A DNA stretch of 54,937 nt from Dehalococcoidia bacterium (GTDB lineage Bacteria > Chloroflexota > Dehalococcoidia > UBA2979), in NCBI GenBank assembly GCA_020845735.1, contig JADLFF010000060.1, positions 1-54,937 on the forward strand. Direction: 5' to 3'. The translations under genes and the position numbers were made by a program. Positions 10,030 to 21,935 of the stretch are shown here, one piece after another. Under the pieces are notes generated by a model. It saw nothing but the letters and a program-made list of their open reading frames with translations. It made no database searches and was not told the origin of the DNA. Positions within the stretch are counted from its first letter, which is position 1, and the number at the start of each line of letters is the position of its first letter.

Positions 10030-10091
10030 CCCTCGACCGTCACGGTTCGTCGACAGCCCGTCGATGGCCCGGCATGCCCGGGAGGTTGGTG

Positions 10092-11303
10092 GTGAGGGAG
10101 CCCACTTCCGAGGCCTCCGGCGTCCGTCGCGAGCTCGGGGGCTGGCCGTTCGTCCTCGCGCTGATCGCCGTCCACTTCTACTTCGTCGCCTACTCGATGT
10201 CGATCGTCGGCGTCCCCCAGTCGCTCGAGGGGCAGCCCGACTGGCTGGTCGGGCTCGTCGTGGGCTCCATGGGCATCTCCGGCATGGTCACGAGGCCGCT
10301 CGTCGGCGTCTGGGTCGACGGCGGCAATCGCCGGCGCTGGCAGCGCCTGGGCGGCGTGCTCACCGTCGTCGCGTACGTGGGATACGCCGTCAGCCCGGAC
10401 CCCTGGATCACGATTGCGTTCCGCCTCGTCCATGGCGTCGCGATGGGCCTCTTCACGACCGCGCAGCTGGCGATCGTCAGCGGCATGCTCACCGAGCGTC
10501 GCCGTGGGCTCGGGATGGGGCTGTACCAGTCGGCGAACGCCGTCTCGCAGATGTACGGCGCACCGCTCATGGTCGGGCTCGCCCTCGGCTGGTCGTTCCC
10601 TGCCGCGTTCAGCGTCGGCGCTGTGTTCTCGCTGCTTGCCGTCGGGACCGCCGTCTTCATCCCGGACCACGAGGGCAATCGACTGGCCGCGGTGACGCGG
10701 GCGCGCGTCTGGATCACGAGGCCTGCGGTCGCGCCTGCCCTCGTGTTCCTCACGATGACGACCACTGTCGGCGCGATCCAGGCCTTCCTCCCGCTCTTCG
10801 CCAGCGAGCGCGGCCTCGGCAACGTCGGGCTGTTCTACACCGTCTGGGGCTTCGCGCTGCTCGTAGCGCGCGCCCTCAGCGGCGGCCTGTCGGACCGGAT
10901 CGGCCGCTCGCAGGTGATCCTGCCATCGCTCGCGCTTGGATCCGTCGCGCTCTTCATGGTGACGGGGTCGCACTCCCTCACGATGCTGCTCGCGGGGGCG
11001 GTGGTGTACGGCCTGTCGTTCGCGGCCGTGCAGGTGACCGCGCTGGCGCTGATCATCGACCGGACACCGCCCGAGCTACGCGGCGGCGGCGCGGCGACGT
11101 ACACCATGGCGTGGGACGTCGGCGCCGTGCTCGGCGGCATCCTGCTCGGGTTCGTCATCGACGCGACGTCCTACGCGACCGGCTTCTACATCTGCGCCCT
11201 GATGCCACTCGCGGGGATGGTGCTGTACGTCGTCACGCGCCGCCCGCCCGCGCCCGTGCGAGCGCCGCTCGCCTCGCCGACGGCCGGAGACGACGCCGCC
11301 TAG
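10092..11303 (+). CDS. Major facilitator superfamily transporter
   Basis: Twelve-helix transporter of about 403 residues. Helix 1 (FVLALIAVHFYFVAYSMSIV) follows a short charged N-terminus; the loop 2-3 region reads GMVTRPLVGVWVDGGNRRRW and the equivalent loop in the second half reads ARALSGGLSDRIGRS, the classical MFS signature. GTG 10092 is chosen over ATG 10074 because GGGAGG (10080-10085) lies six bases before it. It resembles the drug/organic-acid efflux type, but the substrate is unknown. The stop codon overlaps the stop of the convergent rimI-like gene by four bases. Confidence 0.85.
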   Translation: MREPTSEASGVRRELGGWPFVLALIAVHFYFVAYSMSIVGVPQSLEGQPDWLVGLVVGSMGISGMVTRPLVGVWVDGGNRRRWQRLGGVLTVVAYVGYAVSPDPWITIAFRLVHGVAMGLFTTAQLAIVSGMLTERRRGLGMGLYQSANAVSQMYGAPLMVGLALGWSFPAAFSVGAVFSLLAVGTAVFIPDHEGNRLAAVTRARVWITRPAVAPALVFLTMTTTVGAIQAFLPLFASERGLGNVGLFYTVWGFALLVARALSGGLSDRIGRSQVILPSLALGSVALFMVTGSHSLTMLLAGAVVYGLSFAAVQVTALALIIDRTPPELRGGGAATYTMAWDVGAVLGGILLGFVIDATSYATGFYICALMPLAGMVLYVVTRRPPAPVRAPLASPTAGDDAA

Positions 11304-11938
11304 CGGTCCGCCGCCGGCGTATCGACGCGATCGAGCCACACGACCTCCGGGTAGCGGCCATCGAGCTCGGCGCGGATCGCCTCGAGGCGTGCGCGCTGCT
11401 CGGTCCCGTCGAGGTCCGGCGTGAGCATGATCAGGGCATCCTCGCCGTTGTTGGCGTAGTAAGCGCGGTGGATGCCCATCTGCGCGAATCCGAAGCGCTC
11501 GTAGATGGCGCGCGCACGGAGGTTCGACGGCCGCACCTCGAGGGCCACGTTCCGCAGCTCGGCCGCCGCGGCGCGGTCGAAGCACTCGAGGAGCATGTGT
11601 TGCGCGATGCCGTGCCCCTGGTAGGCGGGGGCCACCGCGATCGTCACGACGTGCAGTTGATCCACGTGAAACCACGCGCCGCAGTACCCGACGACCGGCG
11701 CCTCGGTCGGCCGCGGTGCGCCGATGATGCGCGCCCACCAGGGCGTGCGAGGCGCGTACCCCGGTGGGTCCGACACGTCGACCACCACGAGGTATGTCGC
11801 GAAGGCGTTGCGCAGCTCCTGCTCGAACGTGGTCTGTGGCCAGGCGTCTTCGTACGCCGCCACCTCGATGCGGCGGACGGCGCTGATGTCCTCCGCGGTC
11901 ATCTCGCGCAGCAGGAGCCGGAGCTGAGGGCCGGTCAT
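11300..11938 (-). CDS. rimI: RimI-like GNAT N-acetyltransferase
   Basis: 212 residues. The GNAT core is clear: REMTAEDISAVRRIEVAAYE at the N-terminus, VVGYCGAWFHVDQLHVVTIA, the acetyl-CoA loop VAPAYQGHGIAQHML and the RimI-type end VALEVRPSNLRARAIYERFG followed by FAQMGIHRAYY. RimI homologues acetylate the N-terminal Ala of ribosomal protein S18, and in many bacteria rimI clusters with tsaB/tsaD; here tsaD is 12 kb away. About 30 residues at the C-terminus exceed the minimal RimI length. A parS-like sequence lies inside the coding region at 11658-11673. Confidence 0.85.
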   Translation of the reverse strand: MTGPQLRLLLREMTAEDISAVRRIEVAAYEDAWPQTTFEQELRNAFATYLVVVDVSDPPGYAPRTPWWARIIGAPRPTEAPVVGYCGAWFHVDQLHVVTIAVAPAYQGHGIAQHMLLECFDRAAAAELRNVALEVRPSNLRARAIYERFGFAQMGIHRAYYANNGEDALIMLTPDLDGTEQRARLEAIRAELDGRYPEVVWLDRVDTPAADR

Positions 11939-12058
11939 CGTGCGAGTGTACGCACGCGTACGAGTTCCGTATGGCGCGCCATTCGGGCCTCGGGATAGGC
12001 GCACGCGCGTGCAACCCTCCTTCCTCCACGACAGCGCGAGGAGCCGAAGGAGGCCCCG

Positions 12059-12349
12059 GTGGGCGGCAACGAATGGGACGAGCTGGAGCAGGACGGCGCA
12101 CGGGGACTCGACGAGCCGGTCGCGGCATTCGAGGGCGCGCCGCACGAGTTTGCCGACCTCGATGGGTACGATCTCGCGGACCGGGAGCCGCCGCTCGACG
12201 CCCTCAACGAGATCGAAGCCCTCGAGGCACTCGCGGCCGCGGAGTCCGGGCAGCTTGCCGAGGCGCGCGCGGAGCTCGAGGTGGAGCGCGCCCGGACGCA
12301 GGCCGCGATCGACCGGTATCGGCAGGCAGTGATCGCCGCCGAGCCTGAC
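12059..12349 (+). pseudogene. 5' fragment of a phage/GTA scaffold-like gene
   Basis: A GTG start (12059) with an excellent AAGGAGG five bases upstream opens a frame of about 97 residues: an acidic N-terminus, then a coiled coil (ALAAAESGQLAEARAELEVE, RARTQAAIDRYRQAVIAAEP). This pattern is typical of small scaffold-like or phage structural-accessory proteins. After about base 12349 the frame continues to 12685, but the translation turns into Arg/His-rich shadow sequence of the next gene, which runs in another frame. The simplest reading is a deletion that fused this 5' end out of frame to a later tail gene. Confidence 0.6.
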
Positions 12350-12398
12350 CACCGGCTGGAGCGTCACCGCCTTCGCCAGCATCAACGGCCTCGCCGCG

Positions 12399-13784
12399 AT
12401 GGCCACCGCCGACTACGACCTCGTCGTGAGCGGCGTGCTCACCGGTGGTGGCGGCGGGCACGCCGTCGCGTACGCCTACCGCCTCGGTGCCGGCGTCGTC
12501 GTCCCCTCCGGCGCCTGGACCGCAGCTACCGAGGTCAGCCTCGCCTCGAGCGGTACCGGCGTCACGCTGCGCGCGCTCGCCCTCAACGTGCAGCACGTCC
12601 CGAGGGCGCTCGTCCAGGAGGAGTACGCCGGCCCCGCCTACGGCCCCGTCCAGATGAGCAGCGGCCTCGCCGGCACCGACTTTGACCCACCGCGGCCCGC
12701 CGACCCGCGCGCGCTCGACTACACGCAGCAGTACGGCCTCGGCTTCGCCGCCTCCGCCACCCTCGCGTTCTGGACCAGCGCTCGAGGCGTATGGGCCGCC
12801 ACCATCCGCGACACCAGCTACGACATCACGCGGGACGTGCTCAGCCTCGAGTACACCCAGGAAGTCAGCGCCTCCGGCCGGCTGCGCCTCACCCTCCGCG
12901 ACGAGGACGGCCGCTACGACGACAGCGGCGCCACCGCACCACTGCATCCCATGGCCCAGCTCACCGTCTCACCGGGCTACGTCACGACCTCAGGAGCGCT
13001 CGCCAGCCTCGGCCCGCGCTACACCATCGAGCGCGTCACGCGGCGCCGCGCCGGCGGACGCCAGCTCGCCATCGTCGAGGCGACGGACACCTTCGGTGCG
13101 CTTGCCGCCTGGCGCGCACCGAGGCAGTACACCTGGGCAGCCGGCGCGACCACCGCGAGCCTCATCGCGACGTACATCGCGCAGCGCGCCGGCGTGGACA
13201 CCTTGAGCAACTGGTCCACCGAGGCGAGCGTCAACTACAGTCCCGCGTTCACCGTCCCCGCCGGCGAGACCGCGCTCGCTGCCATCCGCCGGCTCCTCGC
13301 CGACCTCCCCGACGAGCTGCGCCCCGACCTCGACAGCGTCATCGCCTTCGAGCCGCTGAGCGGCGACACCAGCGTCTACGCGTACGGCGCCGCGCACCCC
13401 ATCGCCGAGATCGAGATCACCACCGAGCGAGCGCGCCTCGGCTGGGCGCGCGTCATCCGGCCCGGCGTCCGTGCCGAGCGCACCGACCCGACCGCACTGT
13501 GGCGCGGAGGCCCCGCCGTCGTCGAGGTGGACAAGGGCCTCACCGTCCAGGCGCGCGCCGACGCGCGCGCCGCAGCCCTCTTCCGTCAGGCCGCCAACGA
13601 GGCACCACGCGGCGCCCTGCTCGCGCTGCCGCACGCCGGCCTCGAGGTCGGCGACGTGATCGACCTCACCGAGCCGCCGCTCGGCCTCGCCGGCACCGCG
13701 CTCCGCGTGCGCAGCCTGCGGCTGCGCTACGACACCGGCCGCGCCCCCAAGTACGACCAGACCATCGAGCTAGGAGACGTGTAG
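12399..13784 (+). CDS. Phage tail/baseplate-hub-like protein, N-terminally truncated
   Basis: 461 residues from the first ATG, but the homogeneous coding frame extends upstream to about 12345 (TTGWSVTAFASINGLAAM), so the true N-terminus is missing. The composition is Thr/Ala-rich and beta-rich. Segments such as TRDVLSLEYTQEVSASGRLR, LTLRDEDGRYDD, TASLIATYIAQRAGV and the ending DTGRAPKYDQTIELGDV resemble tail-hub proteins of siphophages and gene transfer agents. No ribosome-binding site precedes ATG 12399. Likely a non-functional prophage or GTA remnant, although the remaining frame carries no further stop. Confidence 0.6.
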   Translation: MATADYDLVVSGVLTGGGGGHAVAYAYRLGAGVVVPSGAWTAATEVSLASSGTGVTLRALALNVQHVPRALVQEEYAGPAYGPVQMSSGLAGTDFDPPRPADPRALDYTQQYGLGFAASATLAFWTSARGVWAATIRDTSYDITRDVLSLEYTQEVSASGRLRLTLRDEDGRYDDSGATAPLHPMAQLTVSPGYVTTSGALASLGPRYTIERVTRRRAGGRQLAIVEATDTFGALAAWRAPRQYTWAAGATTASLIATYIAQRAGVDTLSNWSTEASVNYSPAFTVPAGETALAAIRRLLADLPDELRPDLDSVIAFEPLSGDTSVYAYGAAHPIAEIEITTERARLGWARVIRPGVRAERTDPTALWRGGPAVVEVDKGLTVQARADARAAALFRQAANEAPRGALLALPHAGLEVGDVIDLTEPPLGLAGTALRVRSLRLRYDTGRAPKYDQTIELGDV

Positions 13785-13800
13785 TGAAGAGGAGCACGGG

Positions 13801-14010
13801 ATGACCATCGAGCGCGGCACGCTGCGCGCGTGGGACTCGACGAACTACCGCGCGACCGTCCAGTTCGCCGGCTCGCTGTCGACCACCGTCGCGGCGATCC
13901 CCACCTCGAGGGCGATCGCCAGCGCCGAGATGGTGACCGGCCGCACCGTCGCCGTCGCCCTCTTCGACCGCCACAACCCCGCCGACGCCCTCATCGTGGG
14001 GGTCTACTGA
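13801..14010 (+). CDS. Small phage-structural-like protein
   Basis: 69 residues, starting at ATG 13801 with GAGGAGC upstream and 16 bases after the tail-gene stop. The sequence (ERGTLRAWDSTNYRATVQFA, RAIASAEMVTGRTVAVALFD, ending NPADALIVGVY) looks like a small OB/beta-barrel domain of the kind found in baseplate spike or puncturing-adaptor proteins. It appears intact. It is the last gene of the phage-like remnant; the T-box promoter of ileS begins 26 bases later. Confidence 0.6.
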   Translation: MTIERGTLRAWDSTNYRATVQFAGSLSTTVAAIPTSRAIASAEMVTGRTVAVALFDRHNPADALIVGVY

Positions 14011-14035
14011 GGGGAGGCGGTCGGGAAGCGCCCGA

Positions 14036-14065
14036 TTGTGTCGCCGGCCGGGCCTCGACTAGACT
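14036..14065 (+). promoter_or_regulatory. Promoter of the ileS T-box transcript
   Basis: TTGTGT (14036-14041), an 18-bp spacer, then TAGACT (14060-14065). Transcription would start near 14072, just ahead of the T-box stem I. Confidence 0.55.
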
Positions 14066-14071
14066 CGCGGG

Positions 14072-14460
14072 ACAGGCTGCGAAGGAGAGAGTAGCCCGGC
14101 TGGCGCCTCGCAGCGTCCGTGACGCCGAGGCGGTGAGCGACCCAGCGAGTCCGGGGCGGTGGAAGCCGGACGTCGTGCTGCCGGGTGAAGATCACTCCAG
14201 AGCCGCCGACCGAACGCCCCTCGAGGCGACGCTGCCATCGAGGGCGCCAGTAGGCTCGGCCGGAGCGCCCACCGTTACCAGGGGCAGTGCCGTGACCGCG
14301 CTCCACTCCTCGGGAGTCCGAGCACGAAGCGGCGCGGTGAGCGGCGTCCACACCTCGGCCTCTCGAGGGGGACGCAACGCGGGTGGTACCGCGGGCTGGC
14401 GGCGTGTCGCCTCGGCGTCACGCATCGAGGCTCGTCCCGTGACGGGGCGGGCTTTCTTCG
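14072..14460 (+). promoter_or_regulatory. T-box riboswitch sensing tRNA-Ile, leader of ileS
   Basis: Stem I specifier domain is resolvable by eye. GGAG (14084-14087) pairs with CTCC (14195-14198), enclosing an internal loop with AGAGTA (14088-14093) on one side and GAAGATCA (14187-14194) on the other; above it GCCCGGC (14094-14100) pairs with GCCGGGT (14180-14186). The specifier codon is ATC (14191-14193), an Ile codon. The conserved T-box core GCGGGTGGTACCGCG lies at about 14379-14393 with bulge TGGT (14384-14387), which complements the 3' ACCA of tRNA-Ile. Uncharged tRNA-Ile binding should stabilise the antiterminator and raise ileS expression. Confidence 0.93.
14430..14455 (+). terminator. 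Candidate intrinsic terminator of the T-box leader
   Basis: GCTCGTCCCG (14430-14439), loop TGA, CGGGGCGGGC (14443-14452): ten pairs including two G-U, followed by a short T-rich run (TTTCTTCGT). It lies between the T-box core and the ileS ribosome-binding site. The overlap with the antiterminator that would make it mutually exclusive is not obvious by eye. Confidence 0.55.
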
Positions 14461-14518
14461 TGCCCGCCGTACGCCGGTCCTCCGCTCCGCGGAGAGCCGG
14501 GTGGCGGGAGGCACACGC

Positions 14519-17827
<3,309 letters not shown>

Positions 17828-17840
17828 CCTGGGCCCGCCA

Positions 17841-18050
17841 TCCACCGTTCGTGGTGAGCCTGGCGAACCACACCGCCGTCTTCGAGGGGTGCGAATCGAG
17901 GACACTGAATTCGCGCCCCTCGATGACGGCGCGCCCTTCGACAGGCTCAGGGCGAACGGTGGACGGCGACGGTCCCCGGATCCTCGATTCGTACCCCTCG
18001 ATGACGGCGCAGGTGGTTCGCCAGGCTCACCACGAACGGTGGAGGGCGGA
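17841..18050. repeat. Cluster B of short palindromic repeats
   Basis: The 307-base spacer 17828-18134 holds hairpins at 17847-17872 (GTGGT-type), 17933-17958 (GCCCT-type) and 18013-18038 (GTGGT-type). They are separated by the second module with TCGAGGA and CCCCTCGATGACGGCG motifs. The first copy is inverted relative to the others. The two arm types occurring side by side shows they belong to one family. Confidence 0.85.
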
Positions 18051-18134
18051 CGGTGAGGGCGGACGGCGGAGCGCGACGAGGGGGACCTCCGGGCCCAGCC
18101 GCTATCCCCAGACCGAGGTGCAGAGGAGACACAC

Positions 18135-18881
18135 GTGCCCACCATCGGACAGCCCATTGAGGGCATCACCGCGGACCGCTTCGCGCAGGGGCTGACCTTC
18201 GAGGCGTACCTCGACGACATCGCCACGCCGGAGAACCTCGCGCGCGAGGGCTCAGACGGCGCCACGCGCAGCGACCAGAGCGGCTGGATGCGTCAGTGGT
18301 ACGCGGGACTCGCGCTGACCGACGCGCAGGCCGCCTCGATGCGTGACCTCGCCTCGAGGCCGGACGGGCCCGCGCACGTGCTCGTGATCTCCGAGGAGTG
18401 GTCGTCCGACTGCCGCCGCGACGTGCCCGTTGTCGCGCGGCTTGCCGAGGCGGGCGGCCTCGACCTCCGCGTGTTCAACCGCGACGGGCAGCGCTTCGGC
18501 GCCACGCCCCTCCCGGACCCAGCGCTCTCACCGAACGCCGACCTCATGGCGCCGTTCGTCAACACGAAGCGCAGTGAGACCTACCAGTCGATCCCCGTCG
18601 CCGCGTTCTTCACGAGCGACTGGCGCTACCTCTACCACTTCGTCGAGCACGCCGCCGTCTATGACAAGGACGCGTGGGTCTACGGCCACCTCCGGGTCCC
18701 GAGGCCCGGCGAGACCACCGAGGAGACCGGCGCGCGCATCGGGAGGGGCATGGGCGAGCTCATTGCGTCGCCGTTCTTTCGCGTCTGGGCCTCGGCCACC
18801 GCCGACGAGATCATCTCCGCGCTCTACGGCGTGGCCACGCTCGGCCTCGCGAGCACGAGCGCGCCGAGCGGCGGGAGCTAG
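18135..18881 (+). CDS. Thioredoxin-family protein with a degenerate active site
   Basis: 248 residues, GTG start after GAGGAGA. The central region fits the thioredoxin fold of the Thioredoxin_9-like group: HVLVISEEWSSDCRRDVPVV, LAEAGGLDLRVFNRDG, then YQSIPVAAFFTSDW with the cis-Pro position. Where active members have a WC(G)DC-type motif, this protein has WSSDC, keeping only the second cysteine. A monothiol role or loss of redox function is therefore likely. The C-terminal 60 residues are helical. It overlaps the convergent YihY gene by four bases. The physiological role is unknown. Confidence 0.75.
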   Translation: MPTIGQPIEGITADRFAQGLTFEAYLDDIATPENLAREGSDGATRSDQSGWMRQWYAGLALTDAQAASMRDLASRPDGPAHVLVISEEWSSDCRRDVPVVARLAEAGGLDLRVFNRDGQRFGATPLPDPALSPNADLMAPFVNTKRSETYQSIPVAAFFTSDWRYLYHFVEHAAVYDKDAWVYGHLRVPRPGETTEETGARIGRGMGELIASPFFRVWASATADEIISALYGVATLGLASTSAPSGGS

Positions 18882-19972
18882 CGCGCGCGGCGCCGGCGCG
18901 CCTCGAGGTCGACCTCGGCGTCAGGCGGCGCGTGCGGCCGCGGCTCTGGCTCCGGCGTGTCCTCGTCGTCAGGCTCGGGTGGCCTCGGAGCGGGGCCCTG
19001 GCCGGGCGCCATGACCAGCCCCACGAGGAACTGGCCGAGGGCCGTGCGCCAGTCACGCTCGCGCGCGGGAGGGCGCACGCGGCCGTGGCGCGGCTCGCCG
19101 CGCATCACGTGCGCCGTCTCGGCGGCCACTGCCGCTCCGACGAGGAGCATGTTCGCGCTGAGGTAGACCCAGAAGAGCAGCGCGACCACGCCACCAATCG
19201 AGCCGTAGATGACGTCGTAGTTCCCGACGTTCGTGATGTAGAGCGCAAAGCCGAACTTCACCAGCTCGAAGCCCGCGGTCGCGACGAGGGCGCCGCCCCA
19301 GAGGTAGCGGATCGGCGTGCGCCGCCCGGGGAGCACTCGGTAGGCCGCGAGGAAGCCGAGGAAGACCATCGTGGGTGGCAGCAACTCGGCGCCGAGGTCC
19401 CACGCCCAGCCCAGGCGATCGCCGAGGAAGGGCAGGCGCGTCTCGAAGAGGCCCTGCAGCACTCGCCAGGACGTGGTGACCGTGAGCGAGAGCAGCACCG
19501 CCGCGCCCGCCAGCGGCGCGAGGATGAGGTCGAGCGCCTTCGCGCGCAGTGGCGGCACCCAGCGGTCGGCAGCGAACGCCACGTGCAGCGAGCTGCGCAC
19601 CACGGAGAGCAGTGCGCTCGCCGCCCAGAGCGTGGCGATGCCGGCGACCAGCGTCAGCGTCGGGCCGCGGTTGGCGACCGCGAAGATCGAGTCGGAGATG
19701 CCCGCAGCGTCGACCGGGAGCGCGTCCACGAGCGCCTGGATCACCAGCTCGCGGCGCGCCTCATTCCGGAGCACGATGCCGACGATCGACACCATCAGCG
19801 TCACGAGGGGGAACAGCGAGAACAGGCCGTAGTAGGCGATGGCTGCGGCCATGTGCGTGCCGCGGTCCTCGACGAAGTTCACGGACGCGCGCTGGAAGAT
19901 CAGGCCGAGGGTGAGCCAGGCGGGTCGGCGCTCGTTGCGGGCGCGGTCAGGGAGCAGGGCGGGCTGGGACAC
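18878..19972 (-). CDS. YihY/BrkB-family inner membrane protein
   Basis: 364 residues with six hydrophobic helices. The hallmark N-terminal part reads FVEDRGTHMAAAIAYYGLFS followed by LFPLVTLMVSIVGIVL. The later helices (IRYLWGGALVATAGFELVKF; YGSIGGVVALLFWVYLSANM) match the YihY/BrkB family, once misnamed ribonuclease BN. The cytoplasmic tail is Pro/Glu/Arg-rich and disordered. The GTG start at 19972 is supported by AAGGAG just upstream. The molecular function is not established; members are thought to be membrane transport or envelope proteins. Confidence 0.88.
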   Translation of the reverse strand: MSQPALLPDRARNERRPAWLTLGLIFQRASVNFVEDRGTHMAAAIAYYGLFSLFPLVTLMVSIVGIVLRNEARRELVIQALVDALPVDAAGISDSIFAVANRGPTLTLVAGIATLWAASALLSVVRSSLHVAFAADRWVPPLRAKALDLILAPLAGAAVLLSLTVTTSWRVLQGLFETRLPFLGDRLGWAWDLGAELLPPTMVFLGFLAAYRVLPGRRTPIRYLWGGALVATAGFELVKFGFALYITNVGNYDVIYGSIGGVVALLFWVYLSANMLLVGAAVAAETAHVMRGEPRHGRVRPPARERDWRTALGQFLVGLVMAPGQGPAPRPPEPDDEDTPEPEPRPHAPPDAEVDLEARRRRAR

Positions 19973-20105
19973 ACGGCTCCTTCGCGCGGGCGCCGTGCCG
20001 GCCGGCGCGCCTCGACGCAACTGCACCGCTCGATCATGCTATAGGAGAGGGCAGCGTCACAGCCCGATTATCGAACGTATGAGCGCCCTGTCGGAGGGTT
20101 GTGCG

Positions 20106-21245
20106 GTGACCAGGACCGAATCCCCGGATGCAGGTGGACTCGCGTACCACCGGATCGTGGTCAAGGCGGGCACGAACCTCCTCACCGGGGGCACGGACCA
20201 CATCGATTCCGGCACGCTGGCCGGCCTCGCGCGGCAGGTCACCGACCTCCGGCGGCGCGGAGGTGAGGTCATCCTCGTCACCTCGGGGGCGATCCATGCC
20301 GGGCGCGAGCGGTTGCGCTCCCTCCCCGGCGGCGGACTGGCCTCGAGGCAGGCGCTGGCCGCCGTCGGTCAGAGCCGCCTCATGTCGCTCTGGGACGAGG
20401 TGTTCGAGCCGCACGGCATCGCCGTCGCGCAGGCGCTCCTCACGAGGCGCGACCTGGCGGACCGGCTGGGCTACCTCAACGCGCGCAACACGCTGCTCGC
20501 GCTGCTCGATCTCGGCGTGCTGCCCGTGGTCAACGAGAACGACGTCGTCGCCGTCGACGAGATTCGCGACTCCGTCATCGGCGACAACGACAACCTCTCG
20601 GCGCAGGTGGCGAACCTCGTGGACGCCGACCTGCTGCTCCTGCTGTCCGATGTCGACGGCCTCTACGACGCCGACCCCACGAGTCACGCCGACGCCCGGG
20701 TCATCGAGGTCGTCGAGACCATCGACGAGGCGATCGAGCGTGCCGCCGGCAGCGCGGGCGCGCTCGGCACGGGCGGCATGGTGACCAAGCTGCAGGCCGC
20801 GCGCGTTGCCACCTCATCCGGGACGCACGTCGTGATCGCCCACGGCCTCGAGCGGGAGGTCGTCCTTCGGGCGGCGAGCGGCGAGCCGATCGGCACGCAC
20901 TTCCTGCCTCGCGGTGACCGCGTGGAGAGCCGTCGGCGCTACCTGCTGTCGGGACTCCCCGTGCGTGGCCGCGTGACCGTCGATGGGGGCGCCGCGGCCG
21001 CCCTCGCCTCGGGAGGCAGCTCCCTGCTGCCCGCGGGCGTCACCGGCGTCGAGGGCACGTTCGAGCGTGGTGACGTCGTGCTCGTGATCGACGCTGCGGG
21101 CCACCACCTCGCGAGTGGAAGCGCCAACTACAGCGCCGCCGACATCGCGCGCATCCGCGGGCTGCGCTCGGCGCGGATCGCCGAGACCCTCGGCTACGAG
21201 TACGGCGACGAGGTCATCCACCGCAACAACATGGTCGTCGTCTAG
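20106..21245 (+). CDS. proB: Glutamate 5-kinase
   Basis: First step of proline synthesis: ATP-dependent phosphorylation of glutamate to gamma-glutamyl phosphate. 379 residues with the amino-acid-kinase domain (VVKAGTNLLTGG, VILVTSGAIHAGRERL, GVLPVVNENDVVAVDEI, GDNDNLSAQVANLVDADLLL, GTGGMVTKLQAARVA) and a C-terminal PUA domain (about residues 275-379; RGRVTVDGGAAAALASGGSS). GTG 20106 is chosen for the GGAGGG at 20093-20098. The next enzyme, proA, is encoded 29 kb away on the other strand, so the pathway is not organised as an operon here. Confidence 0.95.
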   Translation: MTRTESPDAGGLAYHRIVVKAGTNLLTGGTDHIDSGTLAGLARQVTDLRRRGGEVILVTSGAIHAGRERLRSLPGGGLASRQALAAVGQSRLMSLWDEVFEPHGIAVAQALLTRRDLADRLGYLNARNTLLALLDLGVLPVVNENDVVAVDEIRDSVIGDNDNLSAQVANLVDADLLLLLSDVDGLYDADPTSHADARVIEVVETIDEAIERAAGSAGALGTGGMVTKLQAARVATSSGTHVVIAHGLEREVVLRAASGEPIGTHFLPRGDRVESRRRYLLSGLPVRGRVTVDGGAAAALASGGSSLLPAGVTGVEGTFERGDVVLVIDAAGHHLASGSANYSAADIARIRGLRSARIAETLGYEYGDEVIHRNNMVVV

Positions 21246-21269
21246 CCCTCGCTGGCCGCCTCCGCTGAC

Positions 21270-21656
21270 TCAGCCGCGCCGGCGGAGCTCCGCAATCACG
21301 AGCTGCAGCGCGCGTTGCGCGTAGACCACGTACTCACCGGCGGGCAGGCCCTCGAGGGGGACGCGCTGCTCCTGCTGCGCGAGCACCGGCTCGTTCGCGC
21401 CCGCTGCCAGCGAGTCCGCCTCCACCTCGAGCTGCAGCTCGTAGAGCTCGCCATCCTCGGCGAGCACGACACACCCGCGACGGTCGCCGCTGCCCGTGAC
21501 ATCCAGCTCGATCGCGCGCGAGTTCGGTGCTCCCGGGAACGCCGGGAACGGTTGCAGGCCGCGTGCGCCCTCGTGGAGGAGCTCGCGGAGCTGCGTCCGG
21601 ACGCGTTCGTAAACCGCGTTGGCCTGCGCCTCGAGGAGGTCGGGGTCCGTCGGCAT
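21270..21656 (-). CDS. Hypothetical protein
   Basis: 128 residues. ATG 21656 is selected because GGGAGG lies a few bases upstream; the longer frame adds a Gly-rich unstructured leader. The first 40 residues form an amphipathic helix (LLEAQANAVYERVRTQLREL). The remainder is beta-rich (SRAIELDVTGSGDRRGCVVL, EDGELYELQLEVEADSLAAG) and ends in another helix (GEYVVYAQRALQLVIAELRR). It is probably soluble and acidic. Convergent with proB. I do not recognise the family. Confidence 0.65.
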   Translation of the reverse strand: MPTDPDLLEAQANAVYERVRTQLRELLHEGARGLQPFPAFPGAPNSRAIELDVTGSGDRRGCVVLAEDGELYELQLEVEADSLAAGANEPVLAQQEQRVPLEGLPAGEYVVYAQRALQLVIAELRRRG

Positions 21657-21935
21657 CCAGTTCCCTCCCGATCCGGAGTGTGCAGGGGGCACGGAGGCCT
21701 GCGGTGGCGAGGCCCGGTGCTGTCAGCATCGTATCGACCTGCGCGCACGCCGGCAGGGGCCCGAGGAGAGGCGTCGACGCGTTCCCGCCTGCGCGACTAT
21801 CATCGTCCGACTCGCGAGGCGCACGGAGTGCGCCCTCGCGCGCGACCGAGGCGGTGCGGTCGCGCAGCGGGATGCGGGTTACCCGGTTTCTTCGCTCGTC
21901 CAGGGGCTACGCCGGAGACGAGACACGGCGGGTAC

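Noticed and set aside
12059..12685. A single intact 208-residue protein
   Set aside because: After about residue 97 the translation becomes Arg/His/Pro-rich and coincides with another gene in a different frame, so the second half is not real protein.
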